Source: Gossypium raimondii
Lineage: Eukaryota; Streptophyta; Magnoliopsida; Malvales; Malvaceae
NCBI RefSeq assembly: GCF_025698545.1
Contig: NC_068569.1
Location: 2,976,001-3,040,000, forward strand
Direction of reading: 5' to 3'
DNA length: 64,000 nucleotides
The translations under genes and the position numbers were made by a program. Below the pieces are notes generated by a model. That model was not told the origin of the DNA. It did no database searches and saw only the letters and a list, made by a program, of their open reading frames with translations. Shown here one piece after another: positions 25,051-38,300 of this stretch. Numbering within the stretch: position 1 is the first letter of the stretch; each line of letters opens with the position of its first letter.

Positions 25051-26339
25051 GACCCCCTTACTCGTCGTAGCCGGAATTTCTCTAATTGGTTGTCCTTTTC
25101 GTTGTCTGGTGTACGGCACTGTCATGGGAAGCATTCATCCCGATTGCTCATTACTTGAGGATAAAACTAACTCTTAAGAAACAAAATTGATACTAATTTG
25201 CTTTGCTTCTTACAGAGCTTGATATATATTTTATTGACCCTAATGCATGTGGATGATCATGCTGAGCGGTACTTTTTCTCTTTTACGTATAGACATTAAA
25301 ATTCAAGTTAAAGTCTATTAAATATTCAACCTTTTTTTTAAAAAAAAGTTTTAATCATCGTAATGCTTCAGAGTGGAGCACACAAAAATTTTTAAAGCTT
25401 TTATTAAAAATATTGATATTGGTATAAATTAAAAATTCTCATAAACATTAAAAACTTCAACAAAGTTTTGGTAAAAGCTTATCAATCGCTCGCCTCAAAA
25501 GATGGAACTGAATAAAGTAAACGGAGAAAGTGTCTTGTACTTCTATTGATTTCTGAAGTTTACTTTTTATCTGTTTGGGTCCTAGGATGGAGGTGATGGA
25601 CTGTTCACAACCAGCAAAATAGCAAATGTGTATATAACTACATATAATATTACTATTTAACTTTATTTGTAAAATACTTAACGTGGCGAAAATAATGTGA
25701 ATGGATTAGATAAGAATGTCATAGTCAATCAAATTAAAATGGAATGAAGTAAAAAAAAGAAGAATAAAGATTTCATTAACAATAAAGAAGCTAACGATAA
25801 GGCGTAGGCTCATAATTGGCTTGATAAATTTTTACTCAATCAAATTCAATTTGATCTGTCAAATCTTAAAAACATTTTTTACTAAACATTTATGTTTTTC
25901 TTTAAAATAATTAGAACTTGAAAAAAAAAATGTCCAGAACTCAGTCCATGAGCAGTAATGGCAGTTCTATGTACAATCTAAACATTCTGTATACAGGCAT
26001 AAGAATACAACATGAAAGCATTTCTACAGTTAAAAAAGCAAATATGAAGAAAGGACAAAACAGGAGAGGACAAGCTTCACAAGACAAAAAACAAGAAGCA
26101 TCCTTCTCAATTTAAAACCCAAATAAATGGCTATCTCTAAACAATGCCAACCATGTGGTTACCTAAGTCCTACGGCTACCCAATGTGGACGCCATCAAGA
26201 GAGATGGCAGTTTATATAGACTTAATTTCACAAGTTTCTAGGTTCTTTGCTGCTAAATCTTTTATCTTCGATGCATTTAACTTTCAATACGAGCTATACT
26301 GTGAGTTCAAAAAGCTGCCTTCGGAATCATACGGTAGAC
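25051..26339. other. Convergent intergenic region, OXS3-like and myosin 3' flanks
   Basis: OXS3-like 3' sequence runs into AT-rich DNA and then, from about 25.9 kb, into the probable 3' UTR of the myosin gene on the other strand. The open frame at 25918-26115 is low-complexity Lys/Ser/Gln text and is not supported as a gene. Confidence 0.5.
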
Positions 26340-29300
26340 TTACTTTTGGTTCTGCGTTAGGAATTGTGCACATGAATATTCCGACAAGATCGCAGGGAGT
26401 TCAATGTCAGAAGGGTCTATTGCTGGTATCGCAATATCTATATCTTCAGTTGAGAATGGAATGCTGCAATCAGAAAACAATTTGAAATCAATAGCAAATC
26501 AAATTGATATACATAGAAACATGTATTCACGTATAATAATACCAAGTGGGTTCTGGCAGGGAAAACACACTTTCAAAAGGCATGACGTGCCATTACTCCA
26601 GTAAGTTCAATTATACACAAATTTGACAGAATGTATTACCTCAGATCATCATCCAGTAAAAATGAGTTTGAGGCAAGATACTGGTTGTCCTTGTTCAACA
26701 TCTCCCTCATTTCAGCAACAACCTGGTGGTAAATAAAGTTAGAAACCCAAGGGACATTATGGAACACAAATTTAACATGGGCCCTGATTTATATAACTTG
26801 CCTCATTTGACACACTTTGAGTGCCATATTTGTCATCCCAGTACATGGTACTTATTCGGTAAATTTGCCTGATAGTCAAGACCTGCACAAGTTCCACAAT
26901 ACAAGGAAACATGACTAGCGTCCAAAAGGGTGAACTTGAGATAGGGGATTCAGATAAGCACTAACTTACCGGACACAAATCATTACTGATCTCATCCAGA
27001 GATTTTTTCCTCTTCTGATGTATAACCTAAATAAATGTAGAAGGAAAAAAGTGAACAAACTTCATAATTTATAGTTTAACTAGCCAAAAAAATGTAGGAC
27101 ACTAACCAGAAAGCCAACAGCTTGTCTAATATAGTTTAGCTCATGCCATGAGGTTCCTGCAAACTACATATTGCAATATTTCAGAATATTGATACCATTA
27201 GCACAATAACTCACAGAAAAAAGTTATTTACCTCTTCTGTTGCATTGCCTATCCATTTCTCTAGTTCTGCTAGGCCAGATTTAACATATTCCCCATTTGA
27301 GAACGAGCAACATTCTCGTCTAAGTAAAAGACTGGAGAAAATTTCAACTTAATAGTCTGGTCATTCAACCAATTGAATCTTAGGATAATTTTGGATACTA
27401 TGAGCACATACCTGTTGAAAAGAGACATGTTGATGAAGGAGAAAACCTGAGTTATCAGCTTACGAATGAAGAAAGAGGGTACCTACATGCACAGGGGTTA
27501 GGTCAGGAAGGTAATTAAAGAAGCAAAAGCTGGGATTATTTTTATCAGTACTGCTCTAAATAAATTTTCTTCATTATTGCACACAAATGATGACCTTCTC
27601 AATTAAGGTTTAAGGATCAACTGCAAACTAGTAATTATTGTTTCTAGAAGAGATACACCTTGCTTTAAACTTTTACACCTACATGATTTTCACGCAAACG
27701 ATCCATAAGGTTATTCAAGAACTTGATGATACTATCCCATTGACTACTAGGTGATTGCTGGGGAAGCCCTCCAGGAGATCTTGATTTTCCAGCAAGCATT
27801 CGTGCATTTTTTGGCACCTTCAAAATTAACAAATATTATCCAGCAATTAGAGTTTTGAAGTTTCTAACCAACTAAAAGTCTGATGCTTCCTCACAAGAAT
27901 CCAAACAAATATACCTTATTTAACAAAATAAATAAATAAAAGGATCGCATATACATGACAACATATATAAAAAACACCGTGATCAAATCTTAATCAGACA
28001 CCTAATGCCTTTCTGCCTAAGTTACTTTTTAGTGTCAAGTTAACTCAATATAAAAAGCTAAGCACTTGAACCGCACAATGCAGAGATTATTTGGGACATA
28101 ACACACACAGCTAAATAATAATCAAAACTAATCTTGGGGCCAAGTAATTTATAAATTTGATTTTTGGCTTTAGATTCTAGATCTGCATAAGATATTAACA
28201 TCTAACATTGAATACAAACCTGAATGCACAGTGCCAAAAGTGGAGATAATTCTTTCTTAATATTGTCACGAATCAAGCCAAAAATCTTCTCAACACAGGC
28301 CGTCAATTGTTGTTTGAATAGTATTGCTGGATATCTTGCATCTATATGTGACATACCATCCTCGAACCCGAGGTATTTGAAAGGGGATTTTAGACCCTGG
28401 AGGCATCATAAACAAAATCAGTTACATACAACAATAATGATTATCATTAGAAAAAAATATATCAAGAGAAGACCAATTCATAAAGGTGTCAACTATTCAG
28501 TCATATGATAACGATAACATGATAACCAAAACTCAGGAAATATTTTCAGCTAGAATTGCATTAAAATTTCAAAGAAATAGAGATAAGAAATTAAATATTC
28601 TCTACCATATATAACAAAATTACAACCAGAAAAAGTCTTATTTTCAAAATATTGCAACGGAACTCACATAAGAAACTCTCCCAGGTAAACCAGTGTTTCC
28701 CCCAGAACGTTGAGTGCCAGCAGACAGAAAGCCATTTGATCGCAAATTTTTCTGCAGCAGACACAAAAGTGCTGAGGTGTTGGACAGCCAATAAGGTAAG
28801 GTTTCATTTTCAGCTCCAACCTGCAAAAAAGGCCAGATGAATATGGGTAACATCCACAGAAGGCAAAAAAGTTGCTAAAAATATTATGGGATTGAGCTGA
28901 GAGAAGGTATGAAATATGACTCATCATCAGCAGTATCTATTACATATGGCCTTTCAATTTCATGAAATTTGTGATAATGTCTAATAGTACCTTCAGAACA
29001 TCATTGATTCCTTCTATTATGTAGTCAAATATAGCTGTCCGTTCAGACTCAAAGGAATGCCAATGATGGAGACATTTATATATGATACAAGCAGCCAGCG
29101 GTTTACCATTGTGAAACCCTAAATTTTCTTTGATACATCTTGAAAGGAATTCATAATTTTCCTGTGGACAAAGATACTTATATATTAAGTCATGCAAATG
29201 TAAAACTATCAATTTCGAAACTATTTATCTACTAAAAGATCTCATGAAAATCAAAAGAATAAACTTAATGATATTTGTATAAACAAGAAACCTGTTGTCT

Positions 29301-32300
29301 CTCTGCTGTTAGTTTAGGTCTTCTTGATTCAGACATGCTATGTGAGAAAGGTACAATAAGTTTTGAAGGAGTGGGAGACTCCTGCAGAAAAGAATGTAAT
29401 GAAGAAAGCTTAAAACTTGCACAACAGTTGAGCTAAAATTAGTGAAATGCAGAAATATTTTTCTCATGGAAAAAATGAGAAATTGGGAGGGGTCTTACAA
29501 ATACTTGCTTCCGGTCATTCAAAGGAAGATTAAGCATACCACCATATTTCTGGTTCATTAAGAAAACAATAATTTACATGAACCACTTCTCAGCAAGTCC
29601 AAAAAAATGCAAATTTAATAAGAAAATAAAGAAGAAATTGAAAAAAGAATGCCTGTCAGACTGGCATCATCCAAGAAAAACAAACACTATGGTTAGCGCA
29701 GTGATAAGCCATCAAAGACAAAACACACAAGCACTTACATCTGAAAATGACTTTAAAAAGTTAGAGCGGTTGCTTTTCGGGGATGGGGTCAATGCTTTTT
29801 GTCGTAGAACATGATTTTCATCTTCTAAATGTGAGAGCTTCTCCTCCAAACTTAAAAAAAACCACCAAACAAAATGAATCAGGAAGTAAAATTAATTAAC
29901 TGTGCAAACCAAATTAATATATTCACTTCAGATGGCAAGACAACCAAATAAACAGCACTCATAGCAGACATGTATGCATTAAGTCTAAAAGTAATATAAT
30001 AGTTTCAGTTATCAAAGATACCTCTGCATGTTATTCTGGAGCTCAGAATTCTTCTGTTCTAATTCCTGCAACTTGTCAACGGTATCATTGGCATCTTTTA
30101 GAGCCTTCTTGAGCTCAAGCTCCAGGGCAGAATTCTTCTTTTCCAAGGTATCCAAAGAACTCTGAAAAAGTAAATGGAAGCCAATGGAAAGTCCTTATTA
30201 ATAATAAAGCAGATAAAGAATATACAAAAGCATATTCTAAATTCAATATATAAGAAAATATTTAAATCAGACAAAGTAAACCACAAAGTCCCAAAGCAGA
30301 ACGTAAATAGTGCTCTTAGACTTATCATGAGATACTCATAATCAACACCAAAACACAAACCTTAAGTGATGCATTTTCCTTTCTCATTTCAGCGATCATA
30401 GTAAATTCCTTTTCCAAAGCAGATTTCTCTTTTCTTGATAATTCCAATTGATTTTGCAGCACTGCGTTCTTGTTGCACTCACTAATTGTTGCTAGCTTAG
30501 CTGCATCTAACTCAAGCTTCAAAGATTCAAAGGCTTTTTGAAGTTTCGAAATTTCTACTGACTTCGCATCTTCATTGGAAACCTGCAGATTGCCACATTT
30601 AAATTAAAAAAGGAAATGGAATGTAGAATAATAGAGTATTTTATTAAGGAAAAGAATAGAGGCACTAGAACAAAGATCTAAGAGCCAGATATTTATAGCA
30701 CAAACTGAACAGTTAGCTTGCCAAGTTTATACACAATAAAGTTAAGAATTCCAGTTCATAATTAAGCGATTCAGCTTTTTATAGAAAGTGGAGAACCCTG
30801 TCATTAGCATCACTAGCCATAACCACAAAGAAAAGACCAAAATACAAACTTCCCAAATTTATATGATCACCTAACTTTTCTAAAACAAGAATTAAAAAAA
30901 TAAAAGCGATACCCGCATTCGTTTTTCTAGATGTAGCCGCCATGTTAGGTCTTCTAATTGCTTTTCAAGCTTGCTCTTAGCTAACCGCAAGGCACCTGCT
31001 TCATTAGCCTCCTGAAAAATGCACATGCAAAAGTGGTCATGCATTGAAACTTAACATGTGGAAAGTTTGATGATGAATTGGGATTCTATTGAATGCATAA
31101 GTAGGAATATTCCACCTCCTTGTATAGACAGGTCTGATCTTAAATGAATACTCACTTCTCAAGTCAAACTTGAGAAAACTAGGAATCATTACTGATTACT
31201 TTTCTACAATTCCTTAAATTCATAACAAGTACAATCAACAATTATTAAAAAGATTAATACACCTGGAAAATATAGGACTTTCCTACCCTGCTTTATACCT
31301 CACACATGAAGATTGTTGACCAAACATTTGACTTACTAAATAAGTGCGTACAACTACCTTTACATTTAATGAAACTAAAATGAAGTTTAAGGTATTCAAA
31401 GAACAGTTTTCAACGAACAAGGATTCTCTTCTCTTCAAGTACTTTTTCTTGGGCCCTAGAGGTAGCACTAGGCAGATTCCACAAAACACATTTAATATGC
31501 CATTTACAGCGAAAGAAAACACAAGAAAAAGCAGTTCCACATACTTGCTTAAGCCTTCGGAGCTCTCTTTTTGCAAGTTTTTGCCTCCAACGACATTGTA
31601 ATGCTATGATAGATTTTTTATAATTATGGAAAGCAGAGCGGAATCTGCACAATCTCCAATGAGCCTGCTCAATACAAGAAACAGAATATATTAAAAGTCA
31701 CATTGCAGCCTGCAAAGGATTTTACAGAACTCTCAAAAAAAGCAGAAAAGGTGAAACAGCTTCAAAATAAGCAATTGAATGCTAAGCATGCTATGAATTT
31801 GAGGACGGGGAAACACATTAATTGTTTATCACTCACGTGCCCAGAGTGCAACTTCATAAAACCATGATGAACATAATCATATACATATTGAAAACCACAA
31901 GATAGCACAGAAATGCATATATAAATTAGATGAAGTTGATTTCACCTGGATTACAGAGGCAGCTCTATGCCTCTTTCCATGCAAAAACTTTTGACGAGTT
32001 GAAAAGCCACGAATGTTGGACTGTATACAAACAGCTGCAGAAATTAGTTTCAGATACGCATGCCTCAATAGCCACCTGCGGACATATTTCTGTAAACAAA
32101 TAGCAGCTGCAGCCTCTCTCCTTGCAGCAAACATCTTTCGAGCAAGGCATCCTGTAGGAATCATGGTAACTTAGTACTACAGCTTAGATGGAATGCATGA
32201 GACAATCACATGGAAAGGATAGTTAGTGACTCAAATACATTTTGTTCTCAGAAGAGGCTAATCAAATGAGTATTCTGTAATTTCAATTTTGATTTAAGAA

Positions 32301-35300
32301 TATGTAATTTAAGTTTTGTGCTAGTTTTTTTTTTTAAATCTCCATTATATATTTTGAACATCAAAGTTATTATGTTGATAAATTGAATAATTTCAAGGCT
32401 TGATTCTCTAGCCTCCTCTCTTATTCCTCTGTTTACCTAAATTCTCTCGATTCCTTTTTTCTCAATGCTTCTCAATTCATATTCTATCTACCCTCGTGCC
32501 ATACATCAGAATCAGATATTAATTTTGTGTGAAATAAAAAATATAGCCAAATGTAATCTTTGAAGAATATAAAGAGAATAACATTAAAGAAAAAGAAAGA
32601 TTCAAGCAGCAAAACAAAAAGTGAATAACAGATTAGTTATGTAAGAAAAGTTGGTATCCAGACGCCAAGAAAACCTCTGCAATATGCCTGGAGTGCAATT
32701 GCGGCAACCCTGGCTGAAATAAACTTCCTATGAGCAATAAATGTCCGCAAACGATGCTGAATACGTTTTGCAGCCATATCCAAAACCTCAGCCCTTCGTG
32801 AATCTAAAACACCAATCTGACCAGCCCTAAGAAACACTTTTGTCCTGCCCAACTGCACAAAATATTTGAAAATGAAGAATTAGAAGAAAAAAAATAGGCA
32901 ATCTAAAGACAAAATTGCAAAAGATATGCAAAAGAAGCAACAAAAACTTGGAAATAATTTATTTATACAATGTTAATCATAATTACCTGAAAATTTTGAA
33001 GGTTTAACTTCTGCAGAATTTTTTCAGTCAATCTCTTTTCATCATAACTGCAAATATAGCTTTAAAAGTTAAACAAGAAACAGAAAAAGAAGTCACAGAG
33101 AACTGCAAAACAGAGAAGAAATGGATTTCTTTAGAAAAAAAAATCTAGAAAAACACAACCATGGAGAAGCAAGGATGCCTTTTAACTATTCACAAACAAA
33201 GAATGGCAAGTTGTAAGCAAATTCTTGGGAGAACTAGATATGCAAAATACTGCACAAGCAGAGATTTTACCAGAGATGAAAAAAGGATTTCTACAAGGAA
33301 TACGGGGAGATACTGACTATATTTTAACAATCCTAAAGAAAATTAAGGAAATATGCAGTTTTACATGTGCATATGATAATCTGCACGATATGCAGGTATG
33401 TTTGGAAAACATATACAACCTTGTATCCATAAATTCTGGAGCTAACAAGCCAAAGCGGTCCACAAATTCAGAATAAGTCCGTCGAGTTGGATAGCCAGCT
33501 AAACTTATTCGAACAGCCTCCAGAACACCCTAATTCCAAATCAAAAAAAAAATGTTCTCAGCAAATCAAATCTATAGTATTTAGCAAGAATCAAGACCAG
33601 GAATGGGAGGATATCCATGTGCCACAGGGGAGAAATGCACAGGCAGTCAGATTGAAATAAATGTAAAACCAATCATGAATTAATTGTGTGTCACTTGCAC
33701 CAGGAACCTCTTCCATAGCATACCAAGTATTTAGCATTATTAATGGCATCGGAAATTTCTTGTTAACAGACTTGCCTATTCTATTCCTTCATCTAAAAGA
33801 GACATTTTCAAGTCTGACTGAAAATGTAAAAGATATGCCTTCATTGCTAGTAAGCTTTTACATACTTTCCTGCCATTTATCAAAGAAATCTGCAAATTGG
33901 ACCGTTTAAGTAGTGTTTTAGAAATTTAGAACCCATTTTCATGTAGAAATTAATACAGATTCATAAATCAACTAGAAATAAAGAACTTCCAGAATGAAAT
34001 GGAGCCAAAATACATGGATGAGATTTCCATGTAAAAGAAATTGCAGTCAAAGAGATTAGGAAAGTAATGAACAGATAATTATGTAACCATGAAAGGCCAA
34101 GGTCAAATGTTACAACACAAGACTAATCATCATCAGGAGCACAAAGCTTTAGACTGACCTTTCCATTTAGATTGCTCGCACTACAGTTCAACATAGGAAG
34201 CATACATAAAAGAGACTACTTACCCCACAGCGTAGCTGATGAAGGATACTAAGGTTCTCAAATTTCTGAGGCCGGTTTGATGAGTTTGGCTTCACACAGC
34301 GTATATAATGAGGTTCTGTTGAGTTGAGGGTTTCCATGAGTGCTTGAAGTTGTTGCTATAAAGAAAAGGAAAAATAATTATGCCTGATGTGCTTACACTA
34401 AGCAGAAAGCCCTCGTCAGTAAATCACAACTAAATAGGCAAGTTAACAGGGAAATCTTTTAGTAATCAAGGCACTCAACCAAGAACATTAATAAAGAAAA
34501 TGAATCATCAAAATCTTCAAATATTCCACCCGCTAAAAGTATGATCCAACAAAGAATAATATCAGCACCACAAGAAAGAAAAGATTGACATAGCCAAAAA
34601 TTCCTTTCATAAGTTTATTCTCTTAAAAAATGCATTCAACAACATGCATTTATGCATGCCTGAACCTTCACAAGAGCTTCCTAAAATAAGTGCTCAACTA
34701 TGTTACATGTACTCGAGTATGAGTATCCAATAAAAGTATGTGTCCATCTGTCAGACTCATCTTTTGGTAAAATATGTTACTTGCAGATTTGGCTTAAAAG
34801 TGAAGGAAAATAAGATACAGAAATGGGGATCATTGTAAAAACTTATGTGAACATAATAGTCCTACTTCTAAAAGTTAGAAATTAGAAAATTCCATTCGAC
34901 TCGAGCAAAACACCGTGTTAAGAAAAGTAAGAACAAATTGACCCATCCAACTCCAAACCGAGGGTCAGCTCATATTCTTCCTTTCTCTCATTTTATAAAA
35001 GGGCTTATGGTGACACAATAACAATTTTATACGACCTAATAATTGTTTCTATTTAACCCCCCCCCCAAATCTCAAACAAACTTCTATTTATTAGTTTTTT
35101 AAACCATTGCAAGTTGCAAGCCACATGTCATTTTCTTTTAACGGTACCCCTGAATGTCCTCTTTGTTTTCTTTCTGCTTGACAATAGCTACCATTCTGCT
35201 CTTTTTTTTTAAAAAAAAAATGCTCAAGCAAAGGTTAAAAAAGGAAAAAAAAAAAAAAGGAAAATAAAGCAGGCTGTGATGTGAATGTGCCTCGGGAGCC

Positions 35301-38300
35301 CAATCCCTCCCATGGCAATAAGCTCCTAATTGCAGCTTTAAACTTCCTCTCATGCTTTCTTACACTACCCCATCAGAATATCTTTTTTTCCTATAATGTC
35401 TGGATTGGGGTTTTAAGATTTGCTGTACATGAAAGAGACCCAGTCTAATAAGAATCACCATACTGGACACATATGCCACACTCAAATCTGTGTCATGTTG
35501 CTTCAACATGGATAGGCGGGTAGAAAATGCTTTGTCCAAGCAACACTGGTGTTTGAAGAAAAAAAAAGGCTAATGTCGCAATTTGGCTCCTAAACTATAT
35601 CTATTTTTTCACTTTGGTACCTAAACTTTTTTTATCCCATTTTGGTACTTGAACTATCATTTTCATTTCAGTTTACCCGAAAATATAAAACCTGCCAATA
35701 AGGTGACATGTGGCATATTATTATTGTACATAGGTAACTTTTGGTGTAAAATGGGACAAAAATGATAGTTTAGGTAACAAAGTGGCATAAAAAAAGCTTA
35801 GGTACCAAAGCAGGAAAAAGAGTATAATTAAGGGGCCCAATCGTGACTTAAGCCAAAAAAATAGCAGTTTTTGACAATAACTAAGAAAAATTATCTAAAT
35901 ATATCATATGACATAATTATTAGAAACATCTTTAAATTTCTGATTCCTTAGGAAAGCCATCAAAAACCAAAAAGAGTCTCGTACTTTAAATCTTGTGGCG
36001 ACCGAGGAAAACTTGTATGATGATCTTGAAGATTCCTCAGGTGGTGAAGGGAAAAGACCCGCAACAAATGGGCATTTAGAAGAAGCCAAGAGATTGCAAT
36101 GTTCTACCACAACATAATCCCGGTTTTTGTCTAAAAAGGAATCTGTTTGATAAGTAACCTAGAAAGAAAGGAAGATGTACACATCATCATATTATCTGCC
36201 ATATCAGAATATAGTTATATTAACTAATACACAATGTTCTATTACTTGCCTTGCCAGCATAATGTGAAACGGTAAAATCTGTTTCTGAAAATTTAGCCTT
36301 TTCCAACCTTGGGTGACCACGGAAATTCTGAAATAATTTGGTTGAAAATGTTTCATGTGTGGATCTCGGGAACATGCTGCACAAATAAGAAAATCAGGAT
36401 AAGGACTAACAGCACAGATCAAATAGTATAGAGCAACACGCACCAATTTATAATGAAGAACTTAAACTGTACCAAGCTTCATCCAAGAGAGCAATTATCC
36501 CTATCGGTTTCTGCATATGCAAGCACAATAGTTAAAAATATTTAAAAAATGTACAAATTGGGTGTTATATATTTGCTCAAGCACAAATTTACACAGTGAA
36601 AATAATAACAGTACCTACATGTGCATTGCTAATCAGTAATCACTAAATATCATACAGATGCAAATTTCAAGTGCACATCATTTAAGTTAGATTCATCCTC
36701 ACCCCCTTAAAAGAAATGCTACTTATAATAACAGCACCATAAAGGACAAAACTTAGATAATGGGATATTGCAAGGTATTCCAAATACACCATGATGATAA
36801 TGGCAGAACTTAAATAAGGCCTTATGCACTTACAGTCTCCAACATGTAGTAGTGCACACCTTAGGTATACAAGAATGTTTAAACTAAAGGAAAGAATAGT
36901 ACTTAGCTCCATATTGATTAGCTACCTGATTGTACTATTAGGAAGATAAAAATAGCCAAAGTAAAGCTCTATTGCCAACAGAAATAACAAATAGAACTAA
37001 ACAAGATAAACATTTCTTTTTAGAAGACCAAGCATGAAAACCTTCTCAATCAAATCCAAGACATCTTGGTTGTCTATAAATTCGATGTAGCTCCAATTAA
37101 TTTCTTCTTTCTTATATTCATCCTGTTCCATCTTGAATACATGCTGAAACAAATCAAGAAGGGAATATATAAGACTGGAGAGCATAGCACCATCAGAATA
37201 AATGTAGACTTCATTGCATGGAAGATTGACTTCTAACCTCGTTGAAATGCTGCTGAAGCTTTTCATTCGCAAAATTAATGCAAAATTGCTCAAAACTAGA
37301 GCATAAAAGATTACAACCAATCAATGAAAAGAAACATAAAGCTATACATTTACCTAATAATAACGATAAAAATATTAAATAAACATACAAAACCAAAGAA
37401 CAATATTTTACCTATTATGCTTAAAGCATTCAAATCCATAGATGTCCAAAACTCCAATTTGCACACAGGAATTTGGATCTTGCCCCACGGATATATTAAT
37501 CTTATCAACAAGCCTTACAAAATAGAAAGAAAATTTTCAGAACAGAAACAGTTTAATCTTGACCCCATGCTGGCAAGGCAAGTAATACAAAATATGAGCA
37601 TATGATAAAATAAATGCCTCCAAACATGAATTAACATAAGCATACCAATCAAACAATCGAGCATAAACTGTCTTTGCCAACGCATCCCGACTAGCCACAG
37701 CAGCATTACAATCAAGAGCTTTAACTATACTTCCTTCACGGGTTTGAATGGTACGAGTACATAATGTCGCCAACAAGAGGTTCACATCACACCTGCCAAA
37801 TGAGCAATTTTTTAACATGCCTAACAAGAGAATGAAAATCTACAAATTGCATAGATCAACAAGCTGCTGGCTTGAACTACCCAGCAACCTACTATGCCAT
37901 TGCCAATGTGCAAGTCACAGGGTATTTAATAAACTCAAAACATCCGTGCAAAAACTATTAGGTGTTTAAAGTAGATACTTTTACTACTGAAATTTGAACT
38001 AATTATACTACAAAAGTTGTTTCATATACTAGTGAAAATAAATCACAGCTTTGATTTTAGTCTTTTTTGTTCCAAACTATACATGCAATCCAACTTTTTT
38101 TATTGAGAAAATATTTTATTAAGCCAATTAGCACAATAGTGATAAAACATATCAACATAAACCATTGATTGCAATTAAATACTGTGCTTCCGAATCCAAA
38201 CCTCAAGTTCCATATGGTAATTTTGTCTTTAAATTGCGAAAACATCCAAGAATCCTCATAGGCTCATCCATGAATTGGAATAGTTGCTTTTATCAACACA

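Noticed and set aside
25918-26604. Frames on the plus strand at the myosin 3' end
   Set aside because: They are low-complexity or antisense to the last myosin exons.
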